From NCBI GenBank assembly GCA_016125095.1, contig WGMK01000035.1:18060-82059 (forward strand): 64,000 nt of DNA. Reading direction: 5' to 3'. The notes beneath the pieces are model-generated. The model was not told where the DNA came from. It saw only the letters and a program-made list of their open reading frames with translations, and did no database searches. Shown in pieces: positions 23,746 to 30,268 of this stretch. The stretch comes from Candidatus Hydrogenedens sp. (lineage in GTDB: Bacteria > Hydrogenedentota > Hydrogenedentia > Hydrogenedentales > JAEUWI01). Both the position numbers and the translations under genes were made by a program. Numbering within the stretch: position 1 is the stretch's first letter; the number at the start of each line of letters is the position of its first letter.

Positions 23746-24789
23746 TCATGGCCGCAGCCAAATGCCTGCGGCCGCGGCCACGTCGTCCACGCCGATCAGC
23801 GTCATGCAGCGGTGGTCGGTGACGCATACCGGCTTCTGGCAGGGACCGCAATCCACGTCTCGGCGGAGCACGACGCCGCGTTCCCAGGGGCTTTCGGTGT
23901 AGCGCGGCGAGGTGGGCCCCATGATACAGACGACCGGCACGCCGAAGGCGATGGCGATGTGGCGCGGGGCGCTGTCGTTGCCGAGGAGCAGATCGCAGCA
24001 GCGGATACCGGCCTTGAGCCGCGCGATGGAGGGCTGGTCGCCCTGCGGATCGATGAGGGGATGGCGCGCCGCTTCGAGTACGGCGCTACGCGTGTCTTCC
24101 TCATCGGGTCCGGTGAACAGCAGCACTTGCGCGTTGTGCTCTTCGGCCAGCCGGTCGGCCACCGCGGCGTAGCGCTCGGGCAGCCATTGCTTGCTCGGAC
24201 CAAACGCCGCCCCGGGAGCGATGCCGACGACCGGACGCGCGGGGTCGAGGCGGCTGCGGAGCGATTCAACGAGTTCGGTATCGGCGTGCAGCTCGAGGCC
24301 GAGGTCATCGTCATCGCAGCAGAGCGGTGCCAGCAGGCGGAGGTATTCGAAGGCCATGTAGACGGGCATGATATTACCCGCGACCACATGCGGCCGCAGG
24401 GTATGCGTGAGCAGAAAGGAACGTCCGCCGCGCGTGTAGCCCAGGCGGCGCCGGCAGCCGGCGGCGGCCAGCGCGGCGGCGGCGCGGAAGGAATGCGGCA
24501 GCGCGATGCCCAGTTCGGCCCGCTCGGGAAAGTGCTGGTGGAAGTAGGCGCGCATCTCGCGAAACCCCGGCTTGCCCGGAATCGGCAGCAGGGCGTCCAC
24601 ATGGGGCAGGCCCTCGATGAGCGCGCAAGCGCCGGGCAGACCGCAGGCGGTGATTCGGGCCTTGGGAAAGCGGCGGCGCAGCACCCGCAGTGCGGGCGTG
24701 GCCATTGCAGCATCGCCCAGCCAGTTGGGCAGGTGCACGAGGATGCTGCCGAAGGTGTCGGGCAGTTTGCGGGAGAACAGAGGAATCAT
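23746..24789 (-). CDS. waaF: ADP-heptose:LPS heptosyltransferase (GT9)
   Basis: Glycosyltransferase family 9 enzyme of 347 aa that adds heptose to the lipopolysaccharide inner core. LVHLPNWLGDAAMATPAL is the N-terminal acceptor-side motif. GIAPGAAFGPSKQWL and LLGNDSAPRHIAIAFGVPVV with GPTSP form the ADP-heptose site. The C-terminal CGPCQKPVC and HRCM match heptosyltransferase II. ATG start at 24789; a GCTATACC box lies 9 nt upstream on the same strand. It uses the ADP-heptose made by HldE. Confidence 0.92.
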   Translation of the reverse strand: MIPLFSRKLPDTFGSILVHLPNWLGDAAMATPALRVLRRRFPKARITACGLPGACALIEGLPHVDALLPIPGKPGFREMRAYFHQHFPERAELGIALPHSFRAAAALAAAGCRRRLGYTRGGRSFLLTHTLRPHVVAGNIMPVYMAFEYLRLLAPLCCDDDDLGLELHADTELVESLRSRLDPARPVVGIAPGAAFGPSKQWLPERYAAVADRLAEEHNAQVLLFTGPDEEDTRSAVLEAARHPLIDPQGDQPSIARLKAGIRCCDLLLGNDSAPRHIAIAFGVPVVCIMGPTSPRYTESPWERGVVLRRDVDCGPCQKPVCVTDHRCMTLIGVDDVAAAAGIWLRP

Positions 24790-24835
24790 CGGGACAGGGT
24801 ATAGCAGGACCGGCGCGCTGGTTGCGAGGCGCGGC

Positions 24836-25204
24836 CTACTCGTCGTGCGCGCCGCGCACCTTCTCGCCTAGGGCTTTTGCGAATTCCGGCTGGAACAGCG
24901 TGCCCCGGGCCACTTCGCGCCGGCCGCGCAGGTGGTCGCGCGTGATGTCGAACACATCGGCCACGGCGCGCAGCATGACGACGCCGAAGAAGGCGACCAG
25001 CAGCCCGACGGTGGTGGCGAACTGCACCGGCGAATCGCGGTTTTCGAGCAGGTTCACCGCCGCGAGCAGGGCGACGGGGATGGCGAGCAGCAAATAAAAA
25101 CTGAACGGCCGCCGCGCGCGGGCGCGCAGCAGCCCTTCCCGGAGGTACATCCATCCGGTCTTCACAGGCTTCGGCTGTTCAGAGAATTCGCTCACGCTCG
25201 GCAT
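24836..25204 (-). CDS. Small two-helix membrane protein
   Basis: Protein of 122 aa; ATG 25204 preferred (an in-frame GTG exists at 25228). Two hydrophobic segments (PFSFYLLLAIPVALLAAV and TVGLLVAFFGVVMLRAV) are separated by a short loop with NLLENRDSP, followed by a basic cytoplasmic tail (DHLRGRREVARG). It lies between waaF and the divergent M23 peptidase gene. No family recognised. A role in envelope biogenesis is only suggested by position. Confidence 0.65.
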   Translation of the reverse strand: MPSVSEFSEQPKPVKTGWMYLREGLLRARARRPFSFYLLLAIPVALLAAVNLLENRDSPVQFATTVGLLVAFFGVVMLRAVADVFDITRDHLRGRREVARGTLFQPEFAKALGEKVRGAHDE

Positions 25205-25257
25205 TCCCACTCGTGTAAATGTTACCACCTTGCCGTGGTTCCGGCAAGGTGGTTTGC

Positions 25258-25265
25258 GCTAGGCT
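25258..25265 (+). promoter_or_regulatory. Candidate -10 box GCTAGGCT
   Basis: Member of the recurrent GCTAnnnT set, 29 nt before the M23 peptidase gene. No convincing -35 at normal spacing. A small inverted repeat CCACCTTGCC/GGCAAGGTGG surrounds the region at 25226-25252. Confidence 0.35.
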
Positions 25266-25294
25266 GGCGGCAAACACCGCTCGGGAGGGCGTAA

Positions 25295-25930
25295 ATGATG
25301 CGGAAATGGATAAAACGGATCGCGCTGGGGGCCGGTGCGGCCATTGCTGCGCTGCTGCTGATAGCGGTCGCGCTGTACCTGGCCATCACCGGGCCGCGGA
25401 ACCTGACGGAATATCCGCCGCGAGAGGAATCGCCCTATCTGCTGCCCTGGCCGGGCGGCGAAACCCGCTTCTGCGTGCAGGGCAACCGCGCCGTGGCCAG
25501 CCACCGCGGCCGCGAGGAGTTCGCCTTCGATTTCGTGATGCCCGTGGGGTCCAAGGTCTGCGCCGCGCGCGCGGGCGTGGTATCGCGGGTGGTCGAGGAC
25601 CACGACGGCCACGGCTACAAATGGCCCAACAACCTGGTGGCGGTGGACCATGGCGATGGCACCACGGGCTATTACCTGCACCTGAAGAAAGACGGCGCGC
25701 TGGTGAACGTGGGCGACCACGTGTATCAGGGACAGGTCATCGCGCAGAGCGGACACGTGGGCAACAGCGCCATGCCGCACCTGCACTTCCACGTGGCCGA
25801 CACCGAAACCCGTAAGACCCTGCCCATCACCTTTGCCGATGTACAGACCGACCTGGGCATTCCGCGCATGCTGAAAACGTATCAATCGGGGAACTTGCCG
25901 GGCGGCAAGTTCAACCCGGTGATTCTTTGA
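25295..25930 (+). CDS. M23-family metallopeptidase (LytM domain)
   Basis: Membrane-anchored Zn peptidase of 211 aa that probably cleaves peptidoglycan cross-bridges or activates amidases. One N-terminal helix (about residues 8-30) anchors it. The Zn ligands are visible in SHRGREEFAFDF (His and Asp) and in the MPHLHFHV motif. A GYYLHL strand lies between. The protein is shorter than most M23 enzymes and consists of anchor plus catalytic domain. GGGAGG lies upstream of two adjacent ATG codons at 25295 and 25298; I take the first. Confidence 0.9.
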   Translation: MMRKWIKRIALGAGAAIAALLLIAVALYLAITGPRNLTEYPPREESPYLLPWPGGETRFCVQGNRAVASHRGREEFAFDFVMPVGSKVCAARAGVVSRVVEDHDGHGYKWPNNLVAVDHGDGTTGYYLHLKKDGALVNVGDHVYQGQVIAQSGHVGNSAMPHLHFHVADTETRKTLPITFADVQTDLGIPRMLKTYQSGNLPGGKFNPVIL

Positions 25931-25996
25931 GAAACTGGCGGCTGTGGCATTTTTTTCCGGCTCTTGGTACTCTTGAGCGTATTGGAGTAGTGAAAA

Positions 25997-26224
25997 ATGA
26001 GCTATGCTCTGGGAGAACATTTCGAGAAGTTCATCCGCGATCAGGTTCAAGCAGGACGATACCGTGACGAGAGCGAAGTACTGCGGGAGGGGCTTCGGCT
26101 TATCGAGGAACGCGACGCAAAGCGTATTGCCTTGAAAGAACATGTCCTACGCGCCATTGAACGCGGCGGTGCACATTCTGATGCGGATATCGAGGCGGCC
26201 CTACTGGCGGACAGCGAATCGTGA
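25997..26224 (+). CDS. parD: ParD-family antitoxin
   Basis: Type II antitoxin of 75 aa. The N-terminal ribbon-helix-helix (MSYALGEHFEKFIRDQV then GRYRDESEVLREGLRLIEE) binds DNA and autoregulates; the C-terminal tail wraps the toxin. GGAG lies 9 nt upstream. It precedes the toxin by 5 nt, the standard order. Confidence 0.92.
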   Translation: MSYALGEHFEKFIRDQVQAGRYRDESEVLREGLRLIEERDAKRIALKEHVLRAIERGGAHSDADIEAALLADSES

Positions 26225-26229
26225 ACTGA

Positions 26230-26535
26230 ATGCGCCGGCTCCAATTCATGGATCAGGCGAAGGACGACTTGGTTCAGATCAAACGCTATATCGCCAAGCG
26301 TAGCGGTACCGATGCTGTGGCGATGGAATTTGTCGGCAGATTGCGGGCGCAATGCCTGCGGCTCGCCGAACTACCCGGCCAGATTGGCCAACTGCGGCCG
26401 GACTTGGCACCACACCTGAGAAGCTACGCTTACGGAAACTACGTAATCCTCTACCGCTATCGAGAGTCCGTGTTAGAGGTTATCTCGATCATTGAGGGGC
26501 ACCGCGATATCGACGCCTTGTTCGATTCCGACTAA
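26230..26535 (+). CDS. parE: ParE-family toxin
   Basis: RelE/ParE-fold toxin of 101 aa, expected to poison DNA gyrase. Landmarks are QAKDDLVQIKRYIAKRSG at the N-terminus, RLAELPGQIGQLRPDL, and LRSYAYGNYVILYRY with the closing HRDIDALF helix, all as in ParE. It appears intact. The pair sits between unrelated genes and may stabilise a formerly mobile segment. Confidence 0.92.
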   Translation: MRRLQFMDQAKDDLVQIKRYIAKRSGTDAVAMEFVGRLRAQCLRLAELPGQIGQLRPDLAPHLRSYAYGNYVILYRYRESVLEVISIIEGHRDIDALFDSD

Positions 26536-26693
26536 CTACGGCTGACCCGCTCTGGCTTTCAACTCCGCCTCCCCTGAGTCTTCTCAAGAATATCGGATTT
26601 CCTTTTGCGCATTTCGCGATCTCGGGGTAAACTCATTACTCCGGAATGTACCGGAGTGGTGAGATTCAACGGAGAGAAGAAGGAGATTGGGGT

Positions 26694-27365
26694 ATGAAGC
26701 AGTGGATGACCAAGGCAGCGATGCTGACGGCGGGGCTGGCGGTGGCGTGCGCATTTGCGTTGCCGGCGCAGGCGCGCGAATGGAAGACCTTTGAGAGCAA
26801 GAAATACGGCTATTCGCTGAAGATTCCGGCGGAATTCACCATCAGCGACGAAGACAAGACGACGAACTGGATCTATCAGCCGGGCTCGGCCGCCACGGGC
26901 GACTCGTCGAAGAGCAAGAAGAAGTCCTTCGGCGTGAACATCCGCGGCATCGGCTTCAAGACCGAGGAATCCGAGTCGTCGTCCAGCTCGGGCGACAGCG
27001 GCGGCCTGCAGCCCGCGCTGGGCATTTACGTGAACTGGACCTGGATGCCCGACGTGGACTCCGGCACCATGTACAGCACCAACAAGAAGAGCGACCAGCA
27101 GAACATCGACTCGCCCGATCCCGATTACAAGGACATCGTGGACTTCGACAAGAAGAAGGGCTACGACTACGAGGGCAACACCTACTGGTACAAAGAGGTG
27201 GACAAGAGTCAGGGCGACGAGATCCACCGCTGGCACATCAAGTCCTACGGCAACAAGAGCGCCTACATCGTCGGCCTCACCGGCACCTACGAGCAGTTCA
27301 AGGAATGGGGCCCGGTCTACGAGGAAGTCATCAAGAGCTGGAAGCTCATCCCGCTCGAAAAATAG
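26694..27365 (+). CDS. Secreted PsbP/DUF1795-like protein
   Basis: Exported protein of 223 aa starting at ATG 26694 (AGGAG 9 nt upstream). The signal peptide ends near PAQA. The core opens with ESKKYGYSLKIPAEFTI, which resembles the first strands of PsbP/DUF1795 proteins. A charged loop with SSKSKKKS and ESESSSSSGDSGG is low-complexity and probably flexible. The C-terminus contains SAYIVGLTGTYEQF and VIKSWK, the usual ending of this fold. Function unknown. A GC-rich hairpin lies just downstream. Confidence 0.72.
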   Translation: MKQWMTKAAMLTAGLAVACAFALPAQAREWKTFESKKYGYSLKIPAEFTISDEDKTTNWIYQPGSAATGDSSKSKKKSFGVNIRGIGFKTEESESSSSSGDSGGLQPALGIYVNWTWMPDVDSGTMYSTNKKSDQQNIDSPDPDYKDIVDFDKKKGYDYEGNTYWYKEVDKSQGDEIHRWHIKSYGNKSAYIVGLTGTYEQFKEWGPVYEEVIKSWKLIPLEK

Positions 27366-27388
27366 CGGCCCGCCGTAGCATCTTCCGC

Positions 27389-27420
27389 CGCGCGGGAACA
27401 GAGCCTTCCGTTCCCGCGCG
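27389..27420 (+). terminator. Hairpin terminator
   Basis: An 11-bp stem (27389-27399 with 27410-27420) and 10-nt loop, followed by CGTTGCTTTAT, only weakly T-rich. It lies 24 nt after the PsbP-like gene and just before the tRNA promoter. Confidence 0.55.
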
Positions 27421-27448
27421 CGTTGCTTTATCCGGCCGCCCTTCGAAT

Positions 27449-27456
27449 GCTATACT
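27449..27456 (+). promoter_or_regulatory. Candidate tRNA-Val -10 box GCTATACT
   Basis: Exact GCTATACT, 12 nt before the first base of the tRNA; the -35 region (around 27428) is weak. Confidence 0.55.
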
Positions 27457-27468
27457 TCCGGCCTCTCC

Positions 27469-27545
27469 GGGCGATTAGCTCAGTTGGCTAGAGCATCTGG
27501 TTTACACCCAGGGGGTCGCAGGTTCGAGCCCTGCATCGCCCACCA
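27469..27545 (+). tRNA. tRNA-Val (anticodon UAC)
   Basis: Full cloverleaf: 7-bp acceptor stem GGGCGAT/ATCGCCC, D-arm GCTCAGTTGGCTAGAGC, anticodon stem-loop TCTGG TTTACAC CCAGG with UAC at the centre of the 7-nt loop, and T-arm GCAGGTTCGAGCCCTGC. Discriminator A and an encoded CCA end it. The anticodon reads GUA and related valine codons. Confidence 0.96.
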
Positions 27546-27556
27546 TCCTACGCCCC

Positions 27557-28147
27557 CTACTCCCCGTCTTTCCTGGCCGGGAACTCGAATTCGAGCTGTT
27601 GGCGCTTGAGGAAGCCGTAGCGTTTGAGCAGGCGGAAGGCCTGCAGGGTGGGCGAGGGCGCGTAGCTGCCGTGGGGGCTGATGCGTTCGAGCATTGCGCC
27701 GAGCAGGGTGGGGAACTCGAGCACGTGGTCGATGCCCTTGGAGCGGAAGAGTTCGAGGCTGCGCTGGCGGGGGCCAGGGCTGCGGGGCAATTCGGACACC
27801 ACGAGGATGGCTGCGGCGTCTTCGGCACGCAGCACCTGCGCGGCCAGCGCACGGGTGGCGGCGCTGGCGACGTTGCCGAGCACGACGTTGTTTTCCACGA
27901 CGCTCGGGTAGAACTTGTCGGCATGCCAGGCGCGCACTTCCACGACTGCGCGGCGGAGCGCGGGCAGATCTTGCGCGCGCAATAGAAACTCGGGCGTGCC
28001 AGGCTCGGGTTCGAGTCGCTCGATGAAGAGCAGGGGCGCTGCCTCGGCGCTGTTCCAGCCGCCTTCATCCATGGGCCAATGCGGCACGGCGCGGAACTGG
28101 TGCAGTTCGAAGCACTCGCGGACGATCTGCAGGCTGAGGTCGCTCAT
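27557..28147 (-). CDS. Hypothetical cytoplasmic protein (196 aa)
   Basis: Protein of 196 aa beginning at ATG 28147 (MSDLSLQIVREC); longer upstream reading is only an open shadow frame over the TPR gene. No signal or membrane segment. A central basic-hydrophobic stretch contains RAVVEVRAWHADKFYP and ENNVVLGNVAS, and IDHVLEFPTLLGAMLERI lies before a basic C-terminal helix RLLKRYGFLKRQQLEF. I recognise no family. It follows the TPR protein and aroB on the same strand, 55 nt away. Translation is plausible although the ribosome site is weak. Confidence 0.6.
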   Translation of the reverse strand: MSDLSLQIVRECFELHQFRAVPHWPMDEGGWNSAEAAPLLFIERLEPEPGTPEFLLRAQDLPALRRAVVEVRAWHADKFYPSVVENNVVLGNVASAATRALAAQVLRAEDAAAILVVSELPRSPGPRQRSLELFRSKGIDHVLEFPTLLGAMLERISPHGSYAPSPTLQAFRLLKRYGFLKRQQLEFEFPARKDGE

Positions 28148-28202
28148 GGGCGGACGGGGTAGCCGAGTTGCTGATTCAAGCGGCCCGCGCTGCCCATCGG
28201 GA

Positions 28203-29021
28203 TTATTCCTGCGCCGGTCCCGGCAGCAGCGGGCTTTCGGGGTCGATGGCGCGGAGATTGTCCCACTCGGCCGAGGCGTCTTGCCCGCGCGCTTCGCGGG
28301 TGCGGGCCAGCTGCGCGAGCATGTCGGGCAACGCGAAGTGCTCCTCATAGGCGGAATAGTGCTGCGAAGGATCGGCCTTCTCCACCGCTAGCGCGAAATT
28401 CTCCTCGGCCTTTTCCAAGTCTTTCTTCAGCGTATAGAGCAGGCCGCGGAAGTAGTAGCCTGCGGCGTGGTCCTCGCTGGATTGCAGCGATTTCTCGATG
28501 AGCGCATCGGCGCGCCCGATGGCCTCGGGAAGCAGGTCGGGGCGCCCGGCGGCCTTGGCGGAACGCGCCAGCAGATAGAGCACGCCGAAGTTCGCGCCGC
28601 TCGTGTCGGCGATGTCCTGCGCCATCAGCAGCGCGGCGTCGTACTGCTGCTCCTGATACGCGCAATAGGCCATGCCGAGCCGCGCGCGCACGTTGTCGGG
28701 CTTCTCCGTGGCGGCGGTAACAAACAGATCCTGCGCCTGTTTCAGGTTGCCCTCGCCGAGGTGGGCATAGGCGAGGTCGATGCGGGCCGCGAGCAGCTTC
28801 GGCTTGGCCGAGGCCACCTGCGAGAGAAACGCGATGGCTTTCGGAAAACGGCCAAGCCGGGTGTAAACCTTGCCCAGCTGGTGATAGGCGCCGCTGTTGC
28901 TGCTGTCCAGGCGGATGCACTTCTCGAAGAATTCGATGGAGCGGTTCAGATCGCCCTTCATGGCGGCGGTCACGCCCTCGTCGAAATAGCTGTCGGCATT
29001 GTCGCCGCCGAAAACGGGCAT
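28203..29021 (-). CDS. TPR-repeat protein
   Basis: Protein of 272 aa built largely of tetratricopeptide repeats. Good matches are SIEFFEKCIRLDSSNSGAYH, AIAFLSQVASAKPKLLAARI, AQDLFVTAATEKPDNVRARL and AEENFALAVEKADPSQ, giving at least five units with the usual 34-residue period. No signal peptide, so it is cytoplasmic. GAGGGAG precedes the ATG. It lies 25 nt after aroB on the same strand. TPR proteins act as scaffolds; the partner is unknown. Confidence 0.85.
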   Translation of the reverse strand: MPVFGGDNADSYFDEGVTAAMKGDLNRSIEFFEKCIRLDSSNSGAYHQLGKVYTRLGRFPKAIAFLSQVASAKPKLLAARIDLAYAHLGEGNLKQAQDLFVTAATEKPDNVRARLGMAYCAYQEQQYDAALLMAQDIADTSGANFGVLYLLARSAKAAGRPDLLPEAIGRADALIEKSLQSSEDHAAGYYFRGLLYTLKKDLEKAEENFALAVEKADPSQHYSAYEEHFALPDMLAQLARTREARGQDASAEWDNLRAIDPESPLLPGPAQE

Positions 29022-29046
29022 GGCGGACTCCCTCGGAATTACGGCC

Positions 29047-30132
29047 CTAGCCCCGGATGGCCTCGAGCGCGGCGCGCACGGACTCCGGGGCGATGTCTGT
29101 CCGTTGTACCACTTCGCCCATCCGCGCGGCCACTATGAACTTCAGGGTGCCCGCGCGGGCCTTCTTGTCCTTGGTCATCGCGGCCAGGGTTTCTTCCACC
29201 GGCAGCTCGGGCCAGACGACGGGCAGGCCGTAGGCCTCGAAGCAGGCGCGCTGCCGGGCGACAAAGTCCGGGCCGACCATGCCGAGCGCTTCGGAGAGGT
29301 GGCCCGCCGCGCACATGCCCAGGCTGATGGCCTCGCCGTGCAGGAATTTCTTGTAGGCCGTCACGGCCTCGATGGCGTGGCCGAAGGTATGGCCGTAATT
29401 CAGGTTCGCGCGGGCGCCGTGCTCGTGCTCGTCTTCCGCCACCACGGCCGCCTTAATTTCGCAACTCCGCTCAACCGGGTATACCAGCGCCGCGCGGTCT
29501 CCGGAGAGAATCGCGGCCGCGTTCGATTCCATGTAGGCGAAGAGCGCTTCGTCGGCGATGATGCCGTGCTTGATGGCCTCGCTCAGTCCCGCGCGCAGTT
29601 CGCGATCGGGCAGGCTACCCAGCATGCGCAGATCGATGAGCACGCCGTTCGGCTGGTGAAACGCGCCGATGGTGTTCTTGCCCAGCGGATGATTCACACC
29701 GGTCTTGCCCCCCACGCTGCTGTCCACCTGGGCGATGATGGTGGTGGGTATCTGGATGAAGGGCACGCCGCGCATGAACGAGGCCGCGGCGTAGCCCGCC
29801 ACATCGCCCACGACGCCGCCGCCGAGCGCGATGAACAGGCTGGCGCGGTCGAGCCCCGCCTCAAGAAACGTGCCGCAGATCTCTTCCACGCGCGCGAGCC
29901 GCTTCTGGTCCTCGCCGGCCTGAAACGCATGCGTGATCACACGGCGGCCGGTGCCGGCGGCGAGGGCTTCCACCTGGGCAGCGTAGAGCGGCCCCACGTT
30001 GGAGTCCGTCACAATGCCAACGGCGCCGCGCTGGCCCGAGGCCTCGATAAGCCCGGGCAACTGCTGCAGCGCGTCCTCGCCGATATGAATGGGGTAGGCG
30101 CGCTCGCCGAGCTGCACCGTCACGGTCTTCAT
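29047..30132 (-). CDS. aroB: 3-dehydroquinate synthase
   Basis: Second enzyme of the shikimate pathway (361 aa), turning DAHP into 3-dehydroquinate with NAD and a divalent metal. GGGVVGDVAGYAAASFMRG and DSSVGGKTGVNHPLGKN are the NAD and substrate motifs. Metal ligands are in EAIKHGII, LNYGHTFGHAIE and LHGEAISLGM. Length matches the family. The gene sits 13 nt after a small membrane-protein gene, whose end carries its ribosome site. Confidence 0.96.
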   Translation of the reverse strand: MKTVTVQLGERAYPIHIGEDALQQLPGLIEASGQRGAVGIVTDSNVGPLYAAQVEALAAGTGRRVITHAFQAGEDQKRLARVEEICGTFLEAGLDRASLFIALGGGVVGDVAGYAAASFMRGVPFIQIPTTIIAQVDSSVGGKTGVNHPLGKNTIGAFHQPNGVLIDLRMLGSLPDRELRAGLSEAIKHGIIADEALFAYMESNAAAILSGDRAALVYPVERSCEIKAAVVAEDEHEHGARANLNYGHTFGHAIEAVTAYKKFLHGEAISLGMCAAGHLSEALGMVGPDFVARQRACFEAYGLPVVWPELPVEETLAAMTKDKKARAGTLKFIVAARMGEVVQRTDIAPESVRAALEAIRG

Positions 30133-30145
30133 CTATCCCTCGCCC

Positions 30146-30262
30146 TCAGTCGTCTTCCCAAGGCGGATCCTCGTCCACCGGGGCGCGGAAGGCGAGCAGC
30201 ACGCATACGAATGCCGCCGCGCCCATCAGCCCCAGCAGAACGAGAAATCCGTTGAACAACAT
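30146..30262 (-). CDS. Small single-pass membrane protein (38 aa)
   Basis: An unannotatable-by-size frame of 38 codons filling the gap between glgP and aroB. The product is MLFNGFLVLLGLMGA, then AAFVCVLLAF, then RAPVDEDPPWEDD: one hydrophobic helix (about residues 4-25) and a strongly acidic tail. It starts at ATG 30262, 7 nt from the glgP stop, and ends 13 nt before aroB, so it fits the operon closely. The ribosome site is weak (GGCGGA), leaving coupling to glgP as the likely mode of translation. Real but uncharacterised. Confidence 0.55.
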   Translation of the reverse strand: MLFNGFLVLLGLMGAAAFVCVLLAFRAPVDEDPPWEDD

Positions 30263-30268
30263 GTCCGC

